Source of the DNA: Puniceicoccales bacterium
GTDB taxonomy: Bacteria; Verrucomicrobiota; Verrucomicrobiia; Opitutales; LL51
Length of the DNA stretch: 8,640 nt
NCBI GenBank assembly: GCA_031276935.1
Contig: JAISMD010000039.1
Coordinates: 1 to 8,640 of the forward strand
Direction: 5' to 3'
Both the position numbers and the translations under genes were made by a program. The notes below the pieces were generated by a model. The model was not told the DNA's origin and searched no databases. It saw nothing but the letters and a program-made list of their open reading frames with translations. Shown piece after piece: positions 1 through 6,201 of this stretch (positions are counted from its first letter, which is position 1; each line of letters begins with the position of its first letter).

Positions 1-24
1 GAAAAATTCTCTTGATTTTTTCAT
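1..24 (-). CDS. Possible continuation of alaS after the in-frame stop (partial, edge of window)
   Basis: Immediately after the TAA that closes the alaS frame there is an ATG in the same frame, and eight codons (MKKSREFF) are readable before the window ends. A purine-rich stretch, AGGGAAGAAG, lies 12 nt upstream of this ATG, a rather long but possible Shine-Dalgarno spacing. This could be the start of a second cistron carrying the rest of AlaS, or simply the downstream part of an interrupted gene. The frame offset by -1 is also open through these bases (it reads NEKIKRIF), so a frameshift is equally compatible. Too little is visible to recognise any domain. Confidence 0.25.
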
Positions 25-870
25 TTATAGTTTTAACTTCTTCCCTGTTTTTTCAAAAATATTTGTTAATAAATCGCTATAATAGTTGGAGTGAAGTTTG
101 GAATAATCGGAGAAATTACGGGTCGTTTTTACAATTCCGGCAATGCGTTCCAAGCCCATTCCCGTGTCCACATGCCTATTTTTGAGCGGAAGAAATGTGC
201 CGTCGGCCCGGGCGTTGAACTGCATAAAAACGAGATTCCAAATCTCAATGCAAAGCGGTGAACCCCTATTCACGAGCCGCCCTCGGCTGTCGCCCTTCTC
301 CGTTAAATCCATGTGAATTTCACTGCAAGGTCCACAGGGACCCGTATCGCCCATCATCCAAAAATTTTCCTTTTTACCAAATTTTAAAATATGAACCCGG
401 GGATCCAGGTTTTCCGCTTCGAAAATATTGGCCCAATGGTCATGGGCTTCCCGATCGAACTGGGCAGGATCATCTCCCTCCGGCGAGTAGACGGTAACGT
501 AGAGTCGTTCCCTGGGAAAATGCCAAATTTTCGTCAAAAGTTCCCAGGCGAAATCAATGGCTTCCCCCTTGAAATAATCCCCAAAAGACCAATTTCCCAG
601 CATCTCGAAAAATGTGTGGTGGTAGGTATCGAAGCCCACATCTTCCAAATCATTGTGTTTGCCCCCCGCACGGATGCATTTCTGCGTATCCGCAGCCCGC
701 GGAAATTGAATCGCCCGATCCCCCAGGAAAATCGGAACAAATTGATTCATACCCGCATTGGTAAAAAGCAGATTCGGAGATTCCGGAAGCAGGGAAGCCG
801 ATGGTACGATCTTGTGCTCCCTCTGCCTGAAAAAATCTAAAAAACTTTGCCTCAGTTCCGCTGAATCCAT
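25..870 (-). CDS. alaS: Alanyl-tRNA synthetase, N-terminal catalytic part; frame closed early by TAA
   Basis: AlaS charges tRNA-Ala with alanine in the cytoplasm. The 281 residues from the ATG start match the class II catalytic core: an N-terminus [13 protein letters not shown], the motif 2 region [20 protein letters not shown] at about 58-77, [11 protein letters not shown] at about 176-186 and motif 3 [11 protein letters not shown] at about 233-243. The sequence then follows the family into the helical tRNA-recognition region ([12 protein letters not shown]) and stops. Bacterial AlaS is about 870 residues, so most of the tRNA-binding, the editing and the C-Ala domains are missing from this frame. 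The ATG at 870 is preferred over the GTG at 882 because it gives the usual family N-terminus and GGAAGG lies 4 nt upstream. The gene follows fabV after 80 nt. It may be a split gene, a frameshifted gene or a pseudogene; what lies beyond the window edge decides. Confidence 0.85.
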   Translation of the reverse strand: MDSAELRQSFLDFFRQREHKIVPSASLLPESPNLLFTNAGMNQFVPIFLGDRAIQFPRAADTQKCIRAGGKHNDLEDVGFDTYHHTFFEMLGNWSFGDYFKGEAIDFAWELLTKIWHFPRERLYVTVYSPEGDDPAQFDREAHDHWANIFEAENLDPRVHILKFGKKENFWMMGDTGPCGPCSEIHMDLTEKGDSRGRLVNRGSPLCIEIWNLVFMQFNARADGTFLPLKNRHVDTGMGLERIAGIVKTTRNFSDYSKLHSNYYSDLLTNIFEKTGKKLKL

Positions 871-874
871 AGTG

Positions 875-880
875 CCTTCC
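875..880 (-). promoter_or_regulatory. Shine-Dalgarno site that favours the alaS ATG start
   Basis: GGAAGG reads on the minus strand 4 nt before the ATG at 870. The alternative GTG start at 882 overlaps this motif, and no comparable purine motif precedes that GTG. The spacing is on the short side. It agrees with the homology-based choice of the downstream ATG. Confidence 0.5.
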
Positions 881-950
881 ACCGTTTATCCGTAATTTAC
901 AACCGTTTCCATTTCCGTTTTAATTTGATCTTTTTCTACCCCTATAGCCT

Positions 951-2111
951 TCAGTCAATTTCCACATCCTTGCTGTAATCAATACCACTCGCGTTGAAAC
1001 CAAATAGATTCAAAAAATCGCGGCGATAGCCGTCGAAATCGGTTAATTCCCGCAAATTTTCCGTCGAAATTTTATCCCAAGTTTCCTTCACCTCCCGCTG
1101 CACATCCTCCCGCATTTCCAGATCGTCCAAACGAATACGGCCCTGAGCATCGCGATTGCCGTCGAAATGGGAAGAAAATAGGCGGTACATTTGCTCAATG
1201 CAACCTTCGTGGATATGCTTGTTTTTCATGATTTTGAATAATAGGGAATTGTAAAGCGGTACAACGGGTATGGCCGAACTAGCTTGCGTCACCACCGCTT
1301 TATTGATCGAGATCCCGGCAGTTCCGCCCAGCTGCTGTAATTTACTCTGGATTTGTTTCGCCGACCGTTCCAAATGATCCTTGGCCCTACCGATCGTACC
1401 CTGGGCGTAGATGGGCCAGGTCACCTCGGGACCGATGTAGGAATAGGCGTAGGTCCGCACTCCGGGCGCTAAAACATTCGCGGCAAGTAATTGATCCACC
1501 CAACGCTCCCAATCCTCTCCTCCCATGACCTTACATGTTCCCTCGATCTCCTCCTCCGTCGCCGGATCAATGGCGATATCCAAAACCTCCGCCGTTACCA
1601 TATTCACCGTTTTCCCTTTGAAACCATTCCCTATCGGCTTTAACACGGATTTGTAAATCTCCCCCGAAACGGGATCCCTACGCCGTGGCGCCGCTAGACT
1701 ATAGATTATACAGTCAATTTTACCCAATCTTTCCCCAATGAGTTCGATCGTCTTTTCCTTAATTTCATCGGAAAATGCATCGCCGTTGATACTCTCCGAA
1801 ATTCGCCCCTCCTCCCGGGCAAAATGATCCAGGGCGCGGGCATTGTAAAAACCCGGTGTAGCCGGCTTACCATCGAGCGCAGGACGTTCGAAATAAACGC
1901 CGACGGTGTCCGCTTTACATGCAAAGGACGCCACGACGCGACTGGCTAAACCATACCCCGTGGACGAACCAATGATGAGTACTTTTTTTGGAGAATCGCT
2001 AATCGCCTCCCGACTACGGCTGTAAATAATTTGATCTAAAACATTTTTTTTACATCCCTCGGGGTGAGCCGTAACACAAATAAAACCACGAACCTTCGGC
2101 GTTATAATCAT
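951..2111 (-). CDS. fabV: Trans-2-enoyl-CoA/ACP reductase (NADH), FabV
   Basis: FabV carries out the last step of each fatty-acid elongation cycle, reducing the trans-2-enoyl thioester with NADH. The 386 residues are close to the usual length of about 400. The N-terminal region MIITPKVRGFICVTAHPEGC is typical, the nucleotide-binding loop GSSTGYG lies at 48-54, and the large short-chain-dehydrogenase-type active site Tyr-(X)8-Lys is present as Y235 and K244 (IYAQGTIGRAK). The conserved NPxxx-like C-terminal FAD-related segment appears as LTDFDGYRRDFLNLFGF near 357-373. The ATG at 2111 is the natural start; only a weak GAGAG lies upstream. The gene sits 169 nt after the heptose kinase gene and 80 nt before alaS, so it may have its own promoter. 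A run of eight A occurs at codons 21-23. FabV-type reductases are known to tolerate triclosan. No other enoyl reductase is in the window. Confidence 0.95.
   Translation of the reverse strand: MIITPKVRGFICVTAHPEGCKKNVLDQIIYSRSREAISDSPKKVLIIGSSTGYGLASRVVASFACKADTVGVYFERPALDGKPATPGFYNARALDHFAREEGRISESINGDAFSDEIKEKTIELIGERLGKIDCIIYSLAAPRRRDPVSGEIYKSVLKPIGNGFKGKTVNMVTAEVLDIAIDPATEEEIEGTCKVMGGEDWERWVDQLLAANVLAPGVRTYAYSYIGPEVTWPIYAQGTIGRAKDHLERSAKQIQSKLQQLGGTAGISINKAVVTQASSAIPVVPLYNSLLFKIMKNKHIHEGCIEQMYRLFSSHFDGNRDAQGRIRLDDLEMREDVQREVKETWDKISTENLRELTDFDGYRRDFLNLFGFNASGIDYSKDVEID
2044..2051. repeat. A8/T8 homopolymer inside the fabV coding sequence
   Basis: Eight consecutive T on the plus strand (eight A in the fabV mRNA) cover the KKN codons near residues 21-23. 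Runs of this length are prone to polymerase slippage and to sequencing indels. The frame is intact as given. Confidence 0.7.
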
Positions 2112-2238
2112 GGGCTACTCTCTAGGAAGTTTTTCCGCTTATTCAAATTTATTTTCGACGAAACAAAATTATCGTAGTATTTGGCTTGGAAATTTCTATT
2201 TTCCGGGATTTTTTCGTGGGGAAATTAATTTTCTCAAA

Positions 2239-2252
2239 GGATTTTCAAATCC
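2239..2252. repeat. Short perfect palindrome upstream of fabV
   Basis: GGATTT-TC-AAATCC is a perfect 6-bp inverted repeat with a 2-nt centre in the 169-nt gap between the heptose kinase gene and fabV, about 130 nt before the fabV ATG. It is not followed by a T run on the minus strand, so it does not look like a terminator. It could be an operator, but a 14-nt palindrome in A/T-rich sequence can easily arise by chance. Confidence 0.3.
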
Positions 2253-2280
2253 AAGCGGATCATGGAGGAATAAGGGGTTC

Positions 2281-3264
2281 TCAGCGAGGAAAAGTTTTTA
2301 AAATTTCCTCCGTGGTTACCGTCGCCGTCCCGACCTTACTCACCACAATTCCCGCAACAAAATTCGCTAATTTTGCCGCCCGAATAATCGGTTCCCCCGC
2401 CGCTAAAGCCGCCGTCAAAAAAGCAATGGAAGTATCTCCCGCTCCGGAAACATCGAATACTTCCCGGGCATTGCTCCCGATTTGCCCAACGAATTCCCCG
2501 TTTGCTCCGACGAGCATTCCTTCCTGACCCAGCGTAATCACGAGATTTTTGGGATAGTATTTCGCGAAAAGCTTCCGACAAACTTCCCCACCATCGAAAT
2601 GTCCCCGTCCATCGTAATCGCCGAGCATTTGGAGGGCTTCGCTCCGATTGGGCTTGAGCAGATCCACGCCTAAAAATTGTACCCGACTTTTCGGCTTCGG
2701 ATCGACGGCTACGATTTTATGGTTTGCCTGAGCCATTCGGATGACTTCATCGGCAGTGGATTGGCCAATCACCCCTTTTCCGTAATCCGAAAGAATAATG
2801 CCGTCGTAGCGACCCCCATGCGTCAATAAATCGGTAAAATAATCCCCCTGTTCCGGGGCATAGCGATCGGGGGAATCCTCAATATCCAAGCGGCATAGCT
2901 GCTGATTGCGAACGATAACCCGTGTTTTTAGAATCGTTCGAATGTCCCTACGCCGGCAACTCGAATGGTAACGAATCCCGTGCACTCCCAGTAAATGCTC
3001 CAAATATTCCCCATAAATATCCCGACCGAATGTCCCAAAAACTTCGACGTCGATGCCGATCGAACGCAGATTTAAAGCCACATTTCCAGCGGCACCGAGG
3101 GTCGCTTTTTCCTGTTCCACATCCACAACGGGTACTGGTGCTTCCGGAGAAATCCGATGGGCATCGCCGAAAATATACCGATCCAACATCAAATCCCCAA
3201 TGACCAATATCCTCAGTTTCGCCATGCGATTTAACAAATCTTTTAAGCTTTCCAGTGTTTCCAT
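2281..3264 (-). CDS. rfaE1: D-glycero-beta-D-manno-heptose-7-phosphate kinase (RfaE1/HldA type, kinase domain only)
   Basis: This PfkB/ribokinase-family enzyme phosphorylates D-glycero-D-manno-heptose 7-phosphate at C1, a step towards the ADP-heptose used in the LPS inner core. From the ATG at 3264 it has 327 residues. The N-terminal GDLMLDRYIFGDAHRISPEAP (23-43) is characteristic of heptose kinases, LGAAGNVA lies at 57-64, and the anion-hole and catalytic motif DVSGAGDT lies at 271-278 with the predicted catalytic base D277. LKPNRSEA at 203-210 is also typical. The frame can be extended to a TTG at 3324, but the added residues do not resemble the family. The cytidylyltransferase-like domain that completes bifunctional HldE is absent, so a separate nucleotidyltransferase is expected elsewhere. 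The gene lies 174 nt downstream of waaA on the same strand, consistent with a shared role in LPS core synthesis. A related sugar kinase activity cannot be excluded. Confidence 0.88.
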   Translation of the reverse strand: METLESLKDLLNRMAKLRILVIGDLMLDRYIFGDAHRISPEAPVPVVDVEQEKATLGAAGNVALNLRSIGIDVEVFGTFGRDIYGEYLEHLLGVHGIRYHSSCRRRDIRTILKTRVIVRNQQLCRLDIEDSPDRYAPEQGDYFTDLLTHGGRYDGIILSDYGKGVIGQSTADEVIRMAQANHKIVAVDPKPKSRVQFLGVDLLKPNRSEALQMLGDYDGRGHFDGGEVCRKLFAKYYPKNLVITLGQEGMLVGANGEFVGQIGSNAREVFDVSGAGDTSIAFLTAALAAGEPIIRAAKLANFVAGIVVSKVGTATVTTEEILKTFPR

Positions 3265-3381
3265 TTCTGTGAAAATATGCCATTTCCCGATCCCGGGGAA
3301 AATAAAAAAAACGTAAATTTTCAAGGAATATGCTCACAAAAAAACATCCCCTTTTCCTAGCTTTGTGGGTCCCTTTGCCTT

Positions 3382-3387
3382 TGTCAA
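3382..3387 (-). promoter_or_regulatory. Candidate -35 element in the waaA to heptose kinase gap
   Basis: A perfect TTGACA reads on the minus strand in the 174-nt gap, about 118 nt before the heptose kinase ATG. At 16-18 nt spacing I find only poor -10 matches (for example AAAGCT), so it may be chance. It would allow the heptose kinase gene to be transcribed apart from waaA. Confidence 0.2.
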
Positions 3388-3438
3388 TATTTTAACGAAC
3401 CAATGGCGAAACCAGATAATGCCACGGAACCTCCCGAT

Positions 3439-4719
3439 CTAGGAAAAATGCTCCAACTGTCGACGGATGAAGGCGTAGGTTTTTTCCGACGCCCCCCGAT
3501 TACTGTTGAACCAACGGCTAATATTTTTTGCCAACAGTTGGCGTTTTTGTGCATTTTCCGATAATTCAACGATGGCCCCGATGGCTTCGCTTTCGCTTTC
3601 CACTTTCCAAGCGGCATTTTCCCGTTCCAATTGGCTGCAGATATCACGAAAATTTGTCATGCGATTGCCATAAACAATGGGAATGCCTGCCATTGCCGCT
3701 TCCAACGGACTCTGTCCGCCCTCATTGGGAGACAAACTTTTTCCAATATAGGCCAGGTCCGCAACCTGTATCAGGCGGGGTAACTCCCCCGTCGTATCCC
3801 CCAGGCAAACATCGACGCCCTTGACCTTTGCCCCTAGGGAACGCTGGGAAAAAGAAACCCTTTCCCTCTCCAATAATTTCACCAATTCCCGACGGCGTTC
3901 CACGTGGCGCGGCACAAGTAATAGAGCCAATTTACGTTCTTTTTTCTCCGTTTTTTTCTGAATTTCCCGGAAGGCTTTTAGCAGTAATTCCTCCTCTCCG
4001 GGCCAGGTGGAACATCCCATAATCACAAACGTATCCGTTCCAAAACCGAGTTCTTTTTTCAAATTTTTCCGCTCCAACGGTGACAGTAGGACCGCCCCAA
4101 GATCAAATTTCATATTCCCAAAGGACTCAATTTCTCCCCCATAAAAATGAGCGATTCGTTTGCGATCCTCCTCCGAGGAAGCCGCAACGAAATTTAACGC
4201 TTCGAAAATCCAACGCCCAAAGCGGGGAAAATAGGCATAGCGCTGGAAAGAACGATCCGATAGGCGGGCGTTGACCAGGAAAATCGGAATCCCTCTCTTC
4301 CTCGCCTGACAGATATGTTCCGGCCACAATTCGCTCTCCACGAGAATGACGGCATCCGGTTGTACCCGTCGCCAAGCGAGGGAACTAAACGGCCAAAAGT
4401 CCCAGGGGAAATAACCGTGAAATAAAACATTTTGGGATAGTTTATCGGCAATAATTTTACGTGCCGTGGTGGTGGTGGTGGTCAAAACAACCTCGTACTC
4501 CCGACTCAACAGGGCAACGAAATTCGCAATCGCATTCACCTCCCCAACACTCACCCCTTGAATCCATAGACGTTTTTTCTCCGATTTCGGAAAGTAGGGC
4601 AAAAACCCAAAGCGATGTCCCAAATCCTGGGTATAGCCTCCCCGTTTGAACATTTTCCCCAAATTCCTCAATAAAACTACCGTAAAAATAGGTAAAAATA
4701 GGAGCCGATACAAAATCAT
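3439..4719 (-). CDS. waaA: 3-deoxy-D-manno-octulosonic acid (Kdo) transferase
   Basis: WaaA (KdtA) is a family 30 glycosyltransferase at the inner membrane that moves Kdo from CMP-Kdo onto the lipid A precursor. From the ATG at 4719 it has 426 residues, almost the same as E. coli WaaA (425). A hydrophobic N-terminal anchor (LYRLLFLPIFTVVLL, residues 3-17) is followed by the basic RFGF region. WIQGVSVGE places the conserved catalytic Glu at residue 60. LTTTTTTA lies at 79-86, VESELWP at 127-133, VNARLSDRS at 149-157, the C-terminal phosphate-binding region begins with MGCSTWPGEE at 234-243, and the nucleotide-sugar signature NEGGQSPLEAA lies at 332-342. Another ATG sits directly before, at 4722, and the frame runs up to a GTG at 4815, but those extra 32 residues are not family-like. 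No clear Shine-Dalgarno is seen. It diverges from efp and precedes the heptose kinase gene. Confidence 0.94.
   Translation of the reverse strand: MILYRLLFLPIFTVVLLRNLGKMFKRGGYTQDLGHRFGFLPYFPKSEKKRLWIQGVSVGEVNAIANFVALLSREYEVVLTTTTTTARKIIADKLSQNVLFHGYFPWDFWPFSSLAWRRVQPDAVILVESELWPEHICQARKRGIPIFLVNARLSDRSFQRYAYFPRFGRWIFEALNFVAASSEEDRKRIAHFYGGEIESFGNMKFDLGAVLLSPLERKNLKKELGFGTDTFVIMGCSTWPGEEELLLKAFREIQKKTEKKERKLALLLVPRHVERRRELVKLLERERVSFSQRSLGAKVKGVDVCLGDTTGELPRLIQVADLAYIGKSLSPNEGGQSPLEAAMAGIPIVYGNRMTNFRDICSQLERENAAWKVESESEAIGAIVELSENAQKRQLLAKNISRWFNSNRGASEKTYAFIRRQLEHFS
4466..4482. repeat. GTG/ACC trinucleotide tract inside waaA
   Basis: Seventeen bases of uninterrupted GTG repeat on the plus strand read as ACC codons in waaA. 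They encode most of the run of threonines at residues 80-85, which is a conserved Thr-rich motif of Kdo transferases. Slippage by whole units would change only the number of threonines, not the frame. Confidence 0.75.
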
Positions 4720-4739
4720 CATCTGGAAAGGAAAAGCGT

Positions 4740-4768
4740 GATATAAATGGCTCAAAGGCAATGCAAAA
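4740..4768 (-). promoter_or_regulatory. Weak candidate sigma70-type promoter for waaA
   Basis: On the minus strand TTTTGC (4768-4763) and TATATC (4745-4740) are separated by 17 nt. The -10 matches the consensus at four of six positions; the -35 is poor. A start about 7 nt downstream would give a very short leader to the ATG at 4722 or 4719, which would argue against the longer GTG reading. This is low-certainty pattern matching. Confidence 0.2.
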
Positions 4769-4872
4769 ATCTTTCCCAGCCCATCGGGCCACGGAATATT
4801 AATGGGGAAACCCACAGGAGAAAACTTTTCGTGCTTGATTTTTTTTGAAAAATTTTGGAAATGGATTTTCCC

Positions 4873-5430
4873 ATGGCGTCACCCACAGAAATTCGTAAGG
4901 GCCGAGTAATTATGTACCAGAGCGTTCCCCATCTGGTCATGGAGATGCTACACCGTACCCAAGGACGGCAGGCCGGATTTATTCAAACGACTCTGCGAAA
5001 TCTCGATCCGGGTTCTTCGACGGCCGAGAAATTCCGCAGCACGGAAAATGTGGAATTCTGCCATGTTTCTACGGAAACCCTCGAATATTCTTTCTCCGAC
5101 GACCAGGGTATCCACTTCATGCATCCCGAAACCTTTGAAGATACCGTTTTGCCCAGGGATCTCGTCACCGAACAAAAACAATACCTCATCCCCAACCACA
5201 GCTACGATTTACTTTTCGTCGACGATAAGGCGGTGGAAGTACGCCTGCCCGCTTTCGTTGAAATGACCATTACGGAATCTCCGGAAGGTATCCGGGGAGA
5301 TTCGGCTTCCAACGTACAAAAACCGGCTAAAACCGAAACCGGTCTCGCCCTGCAGGTCCCTCTGTTCGTCAAGGAAGGCGATAAAATACGGGTCAGTACG
5401 GATACGGGTAAATACCTCGGCCGTGCCTAA
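4873..5430 (+). CDS. efp: Elongation factor P, arginine-tip type
   Basis: EF-P binds the ribosome between the P and E sites and relieves stalling at consecutive prolines. The 185 residues fit the three-domain family. Domain I begins MASPTEIRKGRVI and contains the loop HRTQGRQAGF, in which R32 aligns with the modified tip residue (Lys34 in E. coli, Arg32 in EarP-type EF-Ps). TLRNL and KFRSTENVEF follow, domain II includes HFMHPETFEDTVL at 81-93, and domain III carries the EF-P signature KPAKTETGLALQVPLF at 150-165. The ATG at 4873 gives the family N-terminus; an in-frame ATG at 4861 and a TTG at 4855 lie upstream. It is the only plus-strand gene here, divergent from waaA and ending 10 nt from the stop of the beta-helix gene. 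A T8 run lies about 27 nt before the start. No earP gene is visible in the window. Confidence 0.96.
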   Translation: MASPTEIRKGRVIMYQSVPHLVMEMLHRTQGRQAGFIQTTLRNLDPGSSTAEKFRSTENVEFCHVSTETLEYSFSDDQGIHFMHPETFEDTVLPRDLVTEQKQYLIPNHSYDLLFVDDKAVEVRLPAFVEMTITESPEGIRGDSASNVQKPAKTETGLALQVPLFVKEGDKIRVSTDTGKYLGRA

Positions 5431-5440
5431 AAAGACACTA

Positions 5441-6145
5441 TTATTCTTGGACAATGTTTTCGAGGGGCCGGTATACCCGCCTATTTTTCTCCAAAAATCC
5501 CCCAAAAACGGTCCCCACCGAAACAATGGAATTTTTTCCCAATAACGTCCCCGGTAACAAAACCGCGTTGCAACCCACCTGGGCCCGCTCCCCCAGAATG
5601 GCACCGAATTTCCGGAGTCCGGTTGCTATTTTTTCCTCACCGACTTTGATCGAAACGGGTTTCCCATCGAAGCGCAAATTCGAAAGGATCGCCCCGGCAG
5701 CCAGATGAACATCGGAGCCCAGAATCGAATCGCCAACGTAGTTGAAATGGGCAACCTGCACCCTATCCATGAGCAGGGAATGTTTAATTTCGCAGCAATT
5801 GCCGATGACACAATTTTCACCGATGATGACATTTTTTCGAATCAATGCCCCGCTGCGAATCTCCGTCCCTGCGCCAATGTAAACATTGTCTTCGATGGTA
5901 CAGTTCAGCGGTAGACGTACATTTTTCCCAAGGAAAACATTCTTCCCTAAAAAAATGGATCGTTTTTCGGGGAAAATTTTTCTTCCCCAGCGGAAAAATG
6001 ACGTCCATTTCCGTTTCCAATTTTTCTGAGCCAGGAGTGCTTCTTCCAAAGTCCCTAACCAATGCCAAGGGACTTCATCGGCCGGGAAAAATGGGGAAAA
6101 ATGATATAAACTATCCGGTAAATCAAAAAAATTATTCGCATGCAT
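5441..6145 (-). CDS. Left-handed beta-helix (hexapeptide repeat) protein, GlmU C-terminal-like acyltransferase
   Basis: The 234-residue protein consists of a short leader (NFFDLPDSLYHFSPFF, about 5-20) and then hexapeptide-repeat sequence from about residue 63 to 212 (IFLGKNVFLGKNV, YIGAGTEI, VIIGENCVIGNCCEI, AILGERAQVGCNAVLLPGTLLG). Such repeats fold into the prism-shaped left-handed beta helix of trimeric acyltransferases. AHFNYVGDS at 132-140 resembles the GHLTYLGD segment of the GlmU acetyltransferase domain, with H133 at the place of the catalytic His, and AAGAILSNLRFDG at 149-161 resembles the GAGTITCNYDG segment. No pyrophosphorylase (Rossmann) domain is present. I infer a sugar-phosphate or sugar-nucleotide acyltransferase; the substrate is unknown. 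Similar Verrucomicrobiota proteins are, from memory, annotated as nucleotidyltransferases. It starts at an ATG with GGAAAT about 7 nt upstream and follows ftsQ after 56 nt, probably in the same operon. Confidence 0.8.
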   Translation of the reverse strand: MHANNFFDLPDSLYHFSPFFPADEVPWHWLGTLEEALLAQKNWKRKWTSFFRWGRKIFPEKRSIFLGKNVFLGKNVRLPLNCTIEDNVYIGAGTEIRSGALIRKNVIIGENCVIGNCCEIKHSLLMDRVQVAHFNYVGDSILGSDVHLAAGAILSNLRFDGKPVSIKVGEEKIATGLRKFGAILGERAQVGCNAVLLPGTLLGKNSIVSVGTVFGGFLEKNRRVYRPLENIVQE

Positions 6146-6201
6146 AGGCTATTTCCAATGTGGATGTATTTTTAATCTTTTCAATGAAACAAAAGAAAAC
6201 T

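Noticed and set aside
391..840. 149-codon open frame on the plus strand opposite alaS
   Set aside because: It lies fully antisense to well-conserved AlaS codons, has no recognisable domain, and is explained by codon bias of the real gene.
883..950. Gap between fabV and alaS checked for T-box or other leader regulation of alaS
   Set aside because: The gap is only about 80 nt, contains no T-box sequence or stable stem, and only short ACGG/AACGG repeats are seen.
2110..2301. Small plus-strand open frame in the gap between fabV and the heptose kinase gene
   Set aside because: It reads from the fabV start region into the end of the kinase gene on the opposite strand. Its composition simply follows the A/T-rich gap and there is no Shine-Dalgarno of note.
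3416..3441. Possible terminator hairpin after waaA (TGGC and GCCA arms near 3401-3423)
   Set aside because: The stem is only 4-5 bp with a loop of about 11-12 nt and no T run follows it, so it is not a credible Rho-independent terminator.
4466..4482. GTG tract considered as part of a CRISPR or other repeat array
   Set aside because: It is a single coding microsatellite within waaA with no spacers or repeat units.
5209..5604. 131-codon minus-strand open frame across the efp/beta-helix junction
   Set aside because: It overlaps two well-supported genes in other frames and its translation resembles no family.
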